A DNA stretch of 64,000 nt from Paenibacillus dauci (GCF_000971985.1 NZ_KQ040799.1:1-64000); one strand, 5' to 3'. Positions 16,803-26,105 are shown, counted from the first letter of the stretch. Numbers and translations are program-made. Notes: generated from the sequence alone by a model not told the origin.

Positions 16803-17045
16803 TTATTGAACATTGTGTCGCTTACTTCGCACATTTAAAATCAAAAATGCAAACATTAATAAATATGAAATATTTCTGAAGTATACAAAATACATATTAT
16901 CTGTGGATATTAATAATGATACTACAATACCTGATACCACTATCCCTAAATTTTCTAATTTATGAGGTTTCGCTCTGGGATTAAATACTCTAAAAGCAAG
17001 AATTACCAGTATAAAAACCATATAAACAGTTACAAAATATATCAT
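16803..17045 (-). CDS. Small three-helix membrane protein, possible immunity protein
   Basis: An 80-residue, very hydrophobic protein with three predicted membrane helices (about 2-19, 32-47, 52-71) and a short basic C-terminus (NVRSKRHNVQ). The ATG follows AAAGGAG. It lies 37 bases downstream of the secreted protein gene, on the same strand and in the same AT-rich block. Small multi-helix membrane proteins just after a secreted antimicrobial gene often give immunity, but nothing in the sequence proves that here. No family recognised. Confidence 0.7.
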   Translation of the reverse strand: MIYFVTVYMVFILVILAFRVFNPRAKPHKLENLGIVVSGIVVSLLISTDNMYFVYFRNISYLLMFAFLILNVRSKRHNVQ

Positions 17046-17082
17046 TTTCTGCTCCTTTCTTATAGTCTAATTTGTTAGGTTT

Positions 17083-17895
17083 TTAAATTTTAGCTATATA
17101 ATTATATGCCTTTGACAATTGAGTATTGCAATTTTTATAAGAGTTGTAAGCAGTTGTAGCAGCGGTAGCAACTGCTCCTCCTGCTACTATAGCTCCGATT
17201 ATAGTCTCAACTGTAACTGCTCCTCCTGCTGCAGCGATTCCAGCAGCATTAATTGAAGCCCACATAGTATTGTAGCTAGAAGAAAAGCTATCGATTGCAG
17301 ATTTTGCATTTGATACATAACTGTTATTAATATTTCCTGTTGCTTGAATATGACTTCCTGAAGCTTTGAGCGTAGCAGAAAGTTCACTATAAGTAGACAG
17401 TGTATACGTAGTATAGTTTCCATAATAATGGCTGATTGCAGGTATTCCTCCGTTATCAGATGCAGCTACAGCCGAAGTGCTAAAGCTATCTATTTGAGGC
17501 TGAGAGTCCATAGCTACAGGTTGTGAAAGTTCTTTATTAGTTAATTTTTTGCCATTAACTATGTACTCGCCATCTTTAGTTTTTTCAATAGTATAGGTAT
17601 TAGAGTTATCTTGTAAGTCTACATCCTCAGCAGCTTCAGAATTAATATCAAAATAATGTGTACTTACTGTTACGTTAACTACAATCTCCTCATTTTTAAC
17701 TGCTCTAGAATATAAAGTAGTAATTTTTTGCTTTGCGATCGCCTGTCCACTTACGATCACGTCTTGTGTAACACTGTTACTTAAATCCTGATCAGCAACA
17801 CTTTGAACATTATTCTCAGCAGCAAAAGCCTCAACACCAGTATTCAATACCGTAATAGCAGCAGTTAGAGCAATAAATATTTTTTGTATTTTCAA
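17083..17895 (-). CDS. Secreted protein with C-terminal Gly/Ala hydrophobic segment, putative antimicrobial
   Basis: The start is the TTG at 17895: GGAGG precedes it by seven bases and a classic signal peptide (KIQKIFIALTAAITVLNTG, cut after AFA at about 25) begins there. Upstream in-frame codons lack a ribosome binding site. The 270-residue product has an acidic middle with VNVTVSTHYFDINSEAAEDV and a short YTIEKTKDGEYIVNGKKLT strand pair, then PAISHYYGNYTTYTLSTYSE. It ends in a Gly/Ala/Val-rich stretch of about 35 residues (AAGIAAAGGAV then ETIIGAIVAGGAVATAA) and a polar tail. That tail resembles membrane-active regions of bacteriocins; resemblance to the geobacillin-26 type of large secreted bacteriocins is possible but unproven. 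AT-rich, unlike neighbours. Confidence 0.7.
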   Translation of the reverse strand: MKIQKIFIALTAAITVLNTGVEAFAAENNVQSVADQDLSNSVTQDVIVSGQAIAKQKITTLYSRAVKNEEIVVNVTVSTHYFDINSEAAEDVDLQDNSNTYTIEKTKDGEYIVNGKKLTNKELSQPVAMDSQPQIDSFSTSAVAASDNGGIPAISHYYGNYTTYTLSTYSELSATLKASGSHIQATGNINNSYVSNAKSAIDSFSSSYNTMWASINAAGIAAAGGAVTVETIIGAIVAGGAVATAATTAYNSYKNCNTQLSKAYNYIAKI

Positions 17896-18059
17896 ATTAA
17901 AACCTCCAATTTTTTTTGGATACATGATCCATATATACATATTGACATAAAAAATATATTTAAAAAATAAACCAATATAAGCATTTTTATATACTATTGG
18001 TGTAATTTTACCTAACCCTTTGTGTTCAGAAAATAAATATCATGTTATTTTTTGTCGAA

Positions 18060-18092
18060 AAAAAACCCCTTTTTTATTAAAGGGGTTTTAAA
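18060..18092 (-). terminator. Rho-independent terminator after bcp
   Basis: On the minus strand AAAACCCCTTT pairs with AAAGGGGTTTT followed by more T residues, 14 bases past the bcp stop. Confidence 0.88.
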
Positions 18093-18105
18093 AATACATT
18101 TATAA

Positions 18106-18567
18106 TTATTTAATAGCCTCCAGTACTTTCTCAATATGCCCTTTCACCTTTACATTGCGCCATTCCTGCTGCAGGTTACCCTCTTCGTCAATTAGAAAAG
18201 TAGAACGTACGATACCTTCGTACTCTTTGCCGTACATTTTTTTCAATTGCCATACGCCGTATGCTTCTGCAACAGCATGGTCGGGATCGGAGAGCAACGG
18301 AAACGGAAGCTCATGTTTGGCAGCGAATTTGTCATGGGAGGTTGCGCTGTCCGGGCTAATGCCCAGCACGACAGCACCATATTGCTCATAACCTGCCGTA
18401 CTATCGCGGAAATCGCAGGCCTGCTGGGTGCAGCCGGTCGTATTGTCTTTCGGATAAAAGTACAGGACTACCTTCTTGCCGCGGTAATCGCTAAGAGAAA
18501 TTTCACGTCCTTCAGACGCTTCCAGTGTAAAATCGGGGACAGGCTGTCCCAGTTGCAGTTCGCTCAT
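18106..18567 (-). CDS. bcp: Thiol peroxidase, Bcp/peroxiredoxin Q family
   Basis: Reduces hydrogen peroxide and organic hydroperoxides using thioredoxin; cytoplasmic. 153 residues, normal length. The thioredoxin-fold motif FYPKDNTTGCTQQACDFRD gives peroxidatic Cys46 and resolving Cys51, the Bcp spacing. STFLIDEEGN and a C-terminal HIEKVLEAIK agree. The ATG at 18567 follows AAAGGAG. It is downstream of the universal stress gene (65-base gap, both minus strand), so the two may share a stress-induced transcript. Confidence 0.96.
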   Translation of the reverse strand: MSELQLGQPVPDFTLEASEGREISLSDYRGKKVVLYFYPKDNTTGCTQQACDFRDSTAGYEQYGAVVLGISPDSATSHDKFAAKHELPFPLLSDPDHAVAEAYGVWQLKKMYGKEYEGIVRSTFLIDEEGNLQQEWRNVKVKGHIEKVLEAIK

Positions 18568-18612
18568 GTCTTGGACTCCTTTGAATAATTAGAATATGGG
18601 TGTAAATGAGAG

Positions 18613-19032
18613 TTATTTTACAATCAGCACCGGACAATGGGCTCGCTTGACTACTTTGTGGCTGACACTGCCCAGTACAAACTCCTGCAGTGCGTTCAGT
18701 CCGCGTGTTCCGATGATGATTAGATCAGTGTGGTGCTTCTGTGCATACTGGACAATCGACGGTCCTGGATCGCCGTTAATAATGGTAATTCGGGGATGCA
18801 GACCCGCTGCGGTCAGTAATTGCGCTACAGGCTGCAACTTTTGCCGACGATTGTATTCGATCTCCTCATGGGTATGGGAATGCAGCACCTCGTCTTTTAC
18901 TTTGGACGGATCAACCGCATACAGAATCTCAATCACTGCTTTCGGTGCTACCGCTGCGATTTTGACCATTTCCGCCGCAGCACGAATCGAATTCTCCGAT
19001 CCATCAGCTGCGAGTACAATATGCTGATACAT
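18613..19032 (-). CDS. Universal stress protein, UspA family
   Basis: 139 residues with the alpha/beta Usp fold. It opens MYQHIVLAADGSENSIRAA (Asp for nucleotide contact) and carries the ATP-binding motif GTRGLNALQEFVLGSVS (G-2x-G-9x-GS) followed by HCPVLIV. The start at 19032 is preferred because AGGGGTG stands six bases upstream; a GTG nine bases earlier overlaps it. It is probably an ATP-binding, dimeric stress protein. Confidence 0.93.
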   Translation of the reverse strand: MYQHIVLAADGSENSIRAAAEMVKIAAVAPKAVIEILYAVDPSKVKDEVLHSHTHEEIEYNRRQKLQPVAQLLTAAGLHPRITIINGDPGPSIVQYAQKHHTDLIIIGTRGLNALQEFVLGSVSHKVVKRAHCPVLIVK

Positions 19033-19553
19033 AACACTCACCCCTGTTCATATGAATGATCTGATATGCCTACAATAATACTGTACCCGTTTTGCTCGTG
19101 TAAGTCATTTATTCATATACATTGCCGCAGACAATGGGATAGCACTTCTGAGTATTTATTTCAGAGGGTTATTTCCCTACTCTAAGTGCCACGTACAAGA
19201 TCATTCCCAATACTGATGATCCGATATCATTGTATATTGATTGATCACGAAAGTGTAATCAAAATCAATTATTGTTCTTGGAAATGTAGTAAACAACTTG
19301 ATTGCAATCAATATGTAATAACCGATCCGTTCACGGATGATAAGGTTTCTGAACGAAAAATTAAATTTCTTAGTTACCTTCCATTAACAACGCTATCTCA
19401 CTCCCATATTTATTATTTTATTTCAATAATATATTTTTTTATAAAAAATACTAAATTATTGCTTTTTTCTTCCGACATATAAGAGCGGAGAATCACATCT
19501 GTTCTCCAACAACAGCAATGCCAAAACATAATATACAATGAGGAGCACTTACT
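19033..19553. other. Divergent AT-rich leader upstream of the SLH protein gene
   Basis: 520 bases without a supported gene. It contains a perfect 14-base palindrome TTGATTGCAATCAA at 19298-19311 and a small hairpin GGAGAA...TTCTCC (19487-19507), 46 bases before the TTG start of the surface protein gene. Long leaders are common in front of S-layer genes. Confidence 0.5.
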
Positions 19554-22500
19554 TTGAAATTAGTAAATCGTCAGAAATTAATCGCTACAGCTATCATCCT
19601 GGGTATTACCGCAACTCCCTTTACATCATCTCCCTGGTTATCTACATCCACAGCTTTTGCTGCTCAAGCGGATACAGCTTCGATGGCTGAAGTACGTACG
19701 CTTGGATTGATGACAGGTGGAGCCAAAGGCGATTTTATGCCTGATAAAGTACTTACGCGTGCTGAAATGGCCAAAATTCTGTGCAATATATTTGAACTGA
19801 ATGTTAAATCCGAATCCAAAACCTCCTATCTGGATGTATCCTCAGCCAATTGGAGTGCACCTTATATTGAAGCTGTTCAGGCTGCCGGTTACATGCAGGG
19901 CAATGGCGAACTGTTTTACCCGAATCAAGCGGTAACCCGTCAGGAACTGATCACTTCCCTGGTGAAAGCGATGGATCTGCATAGTGAATCGACAGACAGC
20001 TCCTCTCCAAGCGCGATAGATATTGCACGTTCGTATGGACTGGCTATCGCAGATAACAATGCTGATGCCAATGCACCGCTGAGCCGCAAAACTAGTGCCG
20101 ATCTATTTATCCAGCTATTGGATCATCCGGTAGGTCAGGTAGATGCGCAGGGCAGTACAGTGCGTGTCGGTAATATTCCTTACAAAGTAGATGGTGATCT
20201 GCAAGGTTTGTTTGGTATCGAGAACGGTAGTGTTCTAAAAGGAGCCAAATTAAACATCGACCGCAGCCAGCGGACCGTAACGAATATCAACACGATTGAA
20301 TTGAATAGTAACGGCGGCGTTTTTGATGGTAAAGGCATTTCCTTTAGCGGAAACCTGATCGTTAATGGCTCAGTGACTCTCAAAAATATCCATTCTACCG
20401 GTAATCTGCAAATCAATGGAGACCAAGGCTCCAAACTGACAGCAAAGCTGGATAACAGCAGCTGGGGCAATGTAATGATCTCCTCGATGGATTCGATCCT
20501 GCAAGCATCCGGCAGCTCCAAAGTCGGAAAACTGACGCTGAGCAATACAGCAACTGTACAGACAGAAGATACCGCGTCAATTCAGCAGCTCACGATTCAG
20601 CCGGATCTGAAAAAGCTTACCCTGAATGGTGCAGTCGATGTATTGGACGCTTCGCTGTATAATGGCAGCCCTCTTGTGACGCTGCAGCCAGCTGCTGTAG
20701 TGGGTAACATTACCCTGTCCAAGGATAAATCAGCCAACGACGTTATTCTTAACTATGGTGCCCAGAAATCAGCGGTATCCATGATCAATGGTACCAAAAA
20801 CACCGAGAATCCTGCTCCTGCTGCCAATACGACTAGCAGCACCAAGAAAAAGGACAAGGATAAAGAAAAAGATCAGGAAATCATCGGGCTGGATGTCTCC
20901 GGGCTGATGGCAGGCATCGAAAAAGCAAATGATCTGCTGCTCAAGCCCCAAGAGATGCCGAGACTTGATGAAGAACCGGGACCTTGGGACGGTATGCTGA
21001 AACAAGCGATAGGCAATGCAACAGACGCATTAAATAAAACAGATAGTACCCAGCAGGATGTGGATACAGCTGTACTGGAATTGAACGCATCGATGGAACG
21101 ATATATCTCTTCCCAAACATCACTATCCAACTTTTTCGATTTCGTAATGACTGTTCGCCATATACCTATCAATTATACAGATGTAGGCCGTTTCACTTTC
21201 AAAGACCGTATGAACAATTTTGAAAAAGATTATTACAATCCGCTGACGACAAAAGCCCAATTTGACGAGTATATCGCAATCGTTGACGAGATGAGAACGC
21301 AATTTGAATTGATTCAGGATGTAGACTTTACGGAGTTGAACCAGAAATTGCAATACATCCAGGATCTTTCTCATTCTCCATTCAATCCCGAAGGCGCGTC
21401 AAAACTGTTAAGTCTTTATGATCGTTATACCAATAAAATGCATCAAGCCATGACGCAGGATCAGGTGAATAGTCTGCTTCAACAACTGACAGAAGAACTG
21501 AGTTCCAGTGGCGGTGGTATTAGTCATCAAGAAGAACCAGAGGAAAGCTACCGGGATAAATTAGAATTGTTAACTGGCAAAGTGGATACGGTTCTCTATG
21601 ATGCCAATGACCATTTACAGTTCTACATGCCGAAAGAATTCCCTATCATTAATGAAGCATTGCAACAAGGCAATTCGGTGCTTAGAGGTCAGAACACAAG
21701 TATTAGTGATGAAGAAGCCTTTAACCAACTGAATCAAGCATGGAGTACGTTCCGAGTGGCTTATGATCTGAAACTTAACGATCTGCGCAGCCGTCTTAAC
21801 GAACAGATTATCTCTATTGATAATATTACCAAACAAAATGACAACGGCTTGAGTGAAGAAAGTATTCAGCAACTACTCTCCCTACAGTCAAGAGCACAAC
21901 AAGCGCTGAATGATCGCTATTCCAGTGTCAGTTTGTTGGGTTCCTTTCAAAACATGATTGATCAGGAACTAAAAAATGCCCAGCCTAAAAACACAACACG
22001 CCTACTCGATCTTATCGAGCAATCGAAAATGGAATATAAGCATTATGAAAAATACCATGGTAACGACTATGAGCCAGGTAGCTATAAAGATAATAAGTAT
22101 TTTTATTATATGTTCACTGATGCAGAACATCTGGTAAACGATAAAAAAGCGACGCAAGACCAGCTTGATCATTACGAAATCAGATTAAAGTTAGCACTTG
22201 ATGATTACAGCACAGACTGGATTCTTCCTCATATGATCCAGGATGCTTTGCATAAAGCTTATATGGATATGGATAATGCCCGTAACACATCGGATGAATA
22301 TTATGTAAATCTGCAAAATGCTGCAAATGATTTGCAAGACGCTACAAACAATCTGGAGTCTAATGATGTTCCTTTTGTTGAATTACGGAAACTGTATATT
22401 AATCTATTCGAAGCAGATCGTACATTTGTAGCGCATCAAGCAGAAATTAACGAAATTCCGGAAGACTCCGCTCCAGAAAATTCTTCCGAAACGCCTGTTG

Positions 22501-22796
22501 CTGATCCGAGCCCATCTGCTCCAACTTCCGGTACAGAAGAAACCACGCCTGCTTCTGGAACAGAAACAGCACCTGCTACCGAAACGCCAGCTACACAGAA
22601 GCCTGCAACAGAGACAACACCAGATTCCGGCAGTGGGCAGACTTCGCAGCCTGTAGAAAACAACCAGCCGCCAACTTCGTTTGAGCCTGCCGATCAGCAC
22701 TACGATTATTCTGCACCACCGCAAAACAACCAAACCGAAGCTGCCGCACCAACACCGGTCATTGCAGCAGAACCGGAAACTACAGAAGCTCCGTAA
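19554..22796 (+). CDS. SLH-domain cell-surface protein with helical stalk and Thr/Pro-rich tail
   Basis: 1080 residues, exported and held on secondary cell-wall polymer by SLH domains. TTG start (19554) with GAGGAG upstream. Signal peptide 1-36 (TAFAAQA). SLH repeats: about 40-80 (LMTGGAKGDFMPDKVLTRAE), 95-140 (GYMQGNGELFYPNQAVTRQE) and a degenerate third 150-190. Residues about 210-410 form short strand repeats (GKGISFSGNLIVNGSVTLKN) like a beta-solenoid. A KKDKDKEKD linker near 430 leads to long alpha-helical segments (about 450-960) resembling FIVAR-type repeats (ATDALNKTDSTQQDVDTAVL). The last 120 residues are Pro/Thr/Glu/Ser-rich. Role: envelope architecture or adhesion. It stands alone, with a terminator 75 bases downstream. 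Confidence 0.9.
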   Translation: MKLVNRQKLIATAIILGITATPFTSSPWLSTSTAFAAQADTASMAEVRTLGLMTGGAKGDFMPDKVLTRAEMAKILCNIFELNVKSESKTSYLDVSSANWSAPYIEAVQAAGYMQGNGELFYPNQAVTRQELITSLVKAMDLHSESTDSSSPSAIDIARSYGLAIADNNADANAPLSRKTSADLFIQLLDHPVGQVDAQGSTVRVGNIPYKVDGDLQGLFGIENGSVLKGAKLNIDRSQRTVTNINTIELNSNGGVFDGKGISFSGNLIVNGSVTLKNIHSTGNLQINGDQGSKLTAKLDNSSWGNVMISSMDSILQASGSSKVGKLTLSNTATVQTEDTASIQQLTIQPDLKKLTLNGAVDVLDASLYNGSPLVTLQPAAVVGNITLSKDKSANDVILNYGAQKSAVSMINGTKNTENPAPAANTTSSTKKKDKDKEKDQEIIGLDVSGLMAGIEKANDLLLKPQEMPRLDEEPGPWDGMLKQAIGNATDALNKTDSTQQDVDTAVLELNASMERYISSQTSLSNFFDFVMTVRHIPINYTDVGRFTFKDRMNNFEKDYYNPLTTKAQFDEYIAIVDEMRTQFELIQDVDFTELNQKLQYIQDLSHSPFNPEGASKLLSLYDRYTNKMHQAMTQDQVNSLLQQLTEELSSSGGGISHQEEPEESYRDKLELLTGKVDTVLYDANDHLQFYMPKEFPIINEALQQGNSVLRGQNTSISDEEAFNQLNQAWSTFRVAYDLKLNDLRSRLNEQIISIDNITKQNDNGLSEESIQQLLSLQSRAQQALNDRYSSVSLLGSFQNMIDQELKNAQPKNTTRLLDLIEQSKMEYKHYEKYHGNDYEPGSYKDNKYFYYMFTDAEHLVNDKKATQDQLDHYEIRLKLALDDYSTDWILPHMIQDALHKAYMDMDNARNTSDEYYVNLQNAANDLQDATNNLESNDVPFVELRKLYINLFEADRTFVAHQAEINEIPEDSAPENSSETPVADPSPSAPTSGTEETTPASGTETAPATETPATQKPATETTPDSGSGQTSQPVENNQPPTSFEPADQHYDYSAPPQNNQTEAAAPTPVIAAEPETTEAP

Positions 22797-22869
22797 ACGG
22801 TTTACAGCTACTCCTTTTTCGTTAAACCACAGCTGTACACGATCCACCACCGGATCAATGAAATAACAA

Positions 22870-22916
22870 AAAAGAGCGATCATGCAGGAGAAAACTCCGG
22901 ACATGATCGCTCTTTT
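22870..22916. terminator. Bidirectional rho-independent terminator
   Basis: AAAAGAGCGATCATG pairs perfectly with CATGATCGCTCTTTT, with an inner GGAG/CTCC. It lies between the converging SLH protein and NTF2-like genes. Confidence 0.92.
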
Positions 22917-22937
22917 ACATTATTTATAAGAGATGAA

Positions 22938-23321
22938 CTAACTATAATCTTCTATTAATATAATCTTATCATCTGATATCTTGAACTTGGATGTTCCGTT
23001 TAATTCCAGCTGGTCTCCACTCTTGTATCCATTCGGCAGATCAACGGCAAAGGTACCTTTATACATGATGCCTACCTCAATACAATCATCATTCCAATTA
23101 TAGCCGGTAATCGTCTGACAGCGGGTAGCAAACATCGCAGCAGACTGCTGTGCCAATTCTCTGAAGTGCTGTATCCCCTGGGTCTCTGCAGTAATTTCTC
23201 CACTAGCAATATTTCTGAAAGTAATATCATCGTGCAGGAAGCTCATCATGCCTTCAATATCAAAGGTATTATATGCTTGTACATATGAATCAATCATGTC
23301 CTTCATTGCTCTGCTGATCAT
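22938..23321 (-). CDS. NTF2-like/SnoaL-like domain protein
   Basis: 127 residues forming one cone-shaped NTF2-like domain: MKDMIDSYVQAYNTFDIEGM, then FLHDDITFRNIASGE, GIQHFRELAQQSAAMF, and paired strands NDDCIEVGIMYKGTF and TSKFKISDDKIILIEDY. The start at 23321 follows GAGGGAG at seven bases; six upstream in-frame residues are not supported. Related proteins include isomerases, dehydratases and binding-only proteins; no catalytic set is evident. It is a single gene. Confidence 0.83.
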   Translation of the reverse strand: MISRAMKDMIDSYVQAYNTFDIEGMMSFLHDDITFRNIASGEITAETQGIQHFRELAQQSAAMFATRCQTITGYNWNDDCIEVGIMYKGTFAVDLPNGYKSGDQLELNGTSKFKISDDKIILIEDYS

Positions 23322-23419
23322 ATTATCGCTCCCTCGCATGACGGATATACAACATCATTATCCTAGCATCTTTTGGATACAGTCACATCCGTCTGTAGGA
23401 ACAAAAGGAAGAAATCCGT

Positions 23420-24895
23420 TTAGTTCGTATCTGCCGTCTTTGCAGCACTAGAATCTGCTGCTTTCTCGATCGTATGCTTGGAAGCAATCGCATTGGTCCA
23501 ATCGGAATAGGCGGAATCGACCCACCAGGTGTCTTTTTGCGGCTGCTGGGTAATCTGGTAAGTCCAGTCCAGATTCTTCTCGCCGATCTTGCCGTTCGGA
23601 TCTGTGGTCTGGTATACCTGTGTAGCGTCCAGCTGAATACTGTCTTTGTGGACTTCGACAGAATCCAGATCAATCACGACTTTTTGCAGCTTGTATTTTA
23701 GAGGTGTAGCGAAATAACCCTTCATCTCATATTCAGCCCGACGATAGTAATCCGCATCGGGATTTACACTTTTGAGTGCTTTGGCATTGCTTGTATTCAT
23801 GGCTTCCGCCAGGCTGATCGAGGCATTATATACGCTATCCAGCGCCAGGTCGGCGATTGGCTTCTGTATCACTGCATTAAGGTCATAATTCTCTTCCTCA
23901 GCCGGATTCAGAGTTACTTCTCCGTTAATATCCTTGCCCTGCGCGTTGATGTGTACAGTAATCAAGGATTTTTCCGGAGCGGGCTGGATCTGGATATACT
24001 GGCTCGGATCACCGGTAACCGGCTTGTCATTCAGGGTAACCGTGGATTCCATCTCGGGAAGACGAAGATCCAGCGAGGCCATTTGTGTATAATCGAATGC
24101 TGCTTCAGCCGGACGATTCACACTAAAGGCTTCTACCTTATCGGTGACCGGTACATCTGCATAGGCGCTGCTGATCGTGCCTTTATACGTATAAACGGCT
24201 GGCCACAGATCCTTGATCGTATCGTGATCCTTGTCTGTTTGGAGGCTGCCAATCGCCATGGATGTAGTCAGTGTCTCATTCATATAAGATAAAGCCGCTT
24301 TGACATCCACTGGTTCGATATGAACCATCCAGCGGGTACCACGCCAAGAATCGACAGGTACAAGTGTCATCCAGTACGATTGATTGATACGGTCTCTGAC
24401 CTGGCTTCTCAGCGATTCCACCATAGCCGATCCTGCTTCCTGGCTGGCTTCAGCGCTATCCAGTGCATTGTCAATCTGTTCATTATAGGCAGACTTGGTG
24501 CCTTCATTTTGTAATGCCTCGGTAAATAATGCCCGTCTCTGCTCTTCCCGAAGCGGCGAATCCGAATCATCCAGATGCTTGACCAGTCCATCGGTATCAC
24601 CAGCTTCGACAGCAGCGGTAAGCTGCTCGGCAAGTTCCTCCGGAGTAGAAGGTCCATTGGTTGCCCGCAGGATAAAGAAAGCGATAAGCAGCAGTATAAT
24701 CGCGCTTCCACCGATCAACAACGTGCGTTTCGTTCGGGGCGAGAGCTCAATCGGCTCCCTGACCGGCTTGGGCTCTGATTGAGCCGGAATATTCGCTGTT
24801 ATCTCTGCAGCAGATTCAGGCTCCAGACGATGTCCACACTCCCGGCAAAATACCCAGTCCGGTTGTGTAGGGGTACCGCAATGTCCACAGTACAT
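23420..24895 (-). CDS. Zinc-ribbon membrane protein, TcaA/YvbJ-like
   Basis: 491 residues. N-terminal zinc ribbon MYCGHCGTPTQPDWVFCRECGH (CxxC at 3/6 and 17/20), a Pro/Glu spacer, one membrane helix (about 59-77, LLIGGSAIILLLIAFFILRA), then a large extracytoplasmic region. Residues about 85-150 are helical, the middle is beta-rich (repeat-like TVTLNDKPVTGD), and the C-terminal 120 residues look like an NTF2-type domain as in TcaA of Staphylococcus aureus and YvbJ of B. subtilis. TcaA is linked to glycopeptide susceptibility and wall stress; the role here is inferred only. It lies 66 bases after another zinc-ribbon membrane protein gene, likely one operon. Confidence 0.85.
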   Translation of the reverse strand: MYCGHCGTPTQPDWVFCRECGHRLEPESAAEITANIPAQSEPKPVREPIELSPRTKRTLLIGGSAIILLLIAFFILRATNGPSTPEELAEQLTAAVEAGDTDGLVKHLDDSDSPLREEQRRALFTEALQNEGTKSAYNEQIDNALDSAEASQEAGSAMVESLRSQVRDRINQSYWMTLVPVDSWRGTRWMVHIEPVDVKAALSYMNETLTTSMAIGSLQTDKDHDTIKDLWPAVYTYKGTISSAYADVPVTDKVEAFSVNRPAEAAFDYTQMASLDLRLPEMESTVTLNDKPVTGDPSQYIQIQPAPEKSLITVHINAQGKDINGEVTLNPAEEENYDLNAVIQKPIADLALDSVYNASISLAEAMNTSNAKALKSVNPDADYYRRAEYEMKGYFATPLKYKLQKVVIDLDSVEVHKDSIQLDATQVYQTTDPNGKIGEKNLDWTYQITQQPQKDTWWVDSAYSDWTNAIASKHTIEKAADSSAAKTADTN

Positions 24896-24961
24896 GTATG
24901 TTCCTCTCCTTATATGTAAAATAATGGTTTTATAAGTCAGTATTACCCTATTGAGACTCTT

Positions 24962-25744
24962 TTAGAAAAGGTCTCCGCCCATTCCTTTGAATGCATCCAT
25001 CAGCTCGGTACCAAAAGAATTAAATACGATCAGTTCAGCGATGACCTGAATCAATACAGCTACCGCAATAAACCAGACAGCACGTTCGCGGTTGATACGG
25101 AACAGCTCTATACCTGCATACAGCGTCAAAGCCAGTGCAGCTATAGTCGTTGTAAGCAGTAGTACAAACGAAGCTTTGACCGATACAAACATTACCAGTG
25201 CAGCTACGATCAGGACTGCTCCAGCGACTAATTGCAGACCGCCCAGCTGAACCAGACTGTTCTTCCAGTCGGTACGCTGCGTACCCAGCTTGCTTCCCAG
25301 CAGGAAAACAGCCGCTAGCATAACGATTAGTGATACGAGACCAAGAACGAACATATGATTAACGATAGGCATATATTCGCTCGCATTGCTATATGCATTG
25401 CTGTACGCTTTACTATCATCCCTCATCAGACCGCCAAACTGGCTGATCATCGCTTTGATCAGCTGATGCTTGAAGGACCAGCTCCATAGAACAAAACCAA
25501 TTAATGATGCAATAATACCGAGCAGTCCGTACAACCAGTCACTATCTCCTTTGAGATGGAGCGCAGACATGGGGTTTTTCAGCAAATTCAGAATCTTGTG
25601 TCGATCTACTCGTGCTAGTTGCTCTCTCGCCGTCATAACCAGTGGCGCTGATGCGGATACAGGTTCGGGTGACGACTGACTCGCCATACAGGTATGTATT
25701 TCATTCTCTTGAAGCTGGGTACCACATTTTGTGCAAAATGCCAT
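24962..25744 (-). CDS. Zinc-ribbon polytopic membrane protein
   Basis: 260 residues. A short N-terminal zinc-ribbon-like motif MAFCTKCGTQ...HTC (Cys4, Cys7, His17, Cys19) is followed by a polar linker and five or six membrane helices (about 72-90, 130-150, 165-190, 195-215, 225-245). A cytoplasmic-looking KAYSNAYSNASEYM segment joins helices one and two. RBS GGAGG. No enzyme motif is seen. It resembles the zinc-ribbon plus Yip1-like or DUF proteins that accompany TcaA/YvbJ genes in Firmicutes. It is first in the two-gene operon. Confidence 0.75.
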   Translation of the reverse strand: MAFCTKCGTQLQENEIHTCMASQSSPEPVSASAPLVMTAREQLARVDRHKILNLLKNPMSALHLKGDSDWLYGLLGIIASLIGFVLWSWSFKHQLIKAMISQFGGLMRDDSKAYSNAYSNASEYMPIVNHMFVLGLVSLIVMLAAVFLLGSKLGTQRTDWKNSLVQLGGLQLVAGAVLIVAALVMFVSVKASFVLLLTTTIAALALTLYAGIELFRINRERAVWFIAVAVLIQVIAELIVFNSFGTELMDAFKGMGGDLF

Positions 25745-25901
25745 TTTAATTCCTCCATTATGTAATTAAAATGAACTAGGTAATATTATCTAATTTTAGT
25801 CCGTTGAATATAGTACCATGTTCCTTGGTTAGTTTCCAATGTTTTTTAAATTAGGAAATATTGTGGGAGGAAAAGAATAACGCAGGTGTGAGAGCAGACA
25901 C

Positions 25902-26022
25902 CGCTCTAGGAAGGGATTCTGCCGGCTCCCTCCGGTTAAGCCCGGATATTTTGAACGACCGCTTACAGCAGTAAATATCCAAGCTTAAATGTCGGTCTCT
26001 GGCAGAATTCCCTTCCTTTCGC
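25902..26022 (+). repeat. Palindromic structured element, copy 2
   Basis: Outer stem AGGAAGGGATTCTGCC / GGCAGAATTCCCTTCCT with the same bulged A as copy 1. Internal loop borders are CCCTCCGGTTAAG and CTTAAATGTCGGTCTCT. Inner stem GGATATTT / AAATATCC with a terminal region GAACGACCGCTTACAGCAGT. It differs from copy 1 in both stems but keeps pairing. Its inner hairpin is nearly that of copy 3. Confidence 0.8.
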
Positions 26023-26105
26023 TCTGTATATTGTGAGGACAAGCGTTATCTACTGAGGAGTGAAAAGGCAAATTAAATGTTTGCTGGTAAATGGTCTGAA
26101 ATATG

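Noticed and set aside
19186-19482. 98-codon plus-strand open frame before the SLH gene
   Set aside because: No ribosome binding site and AT-driven composition; contains a palindrome that fits a leader better.
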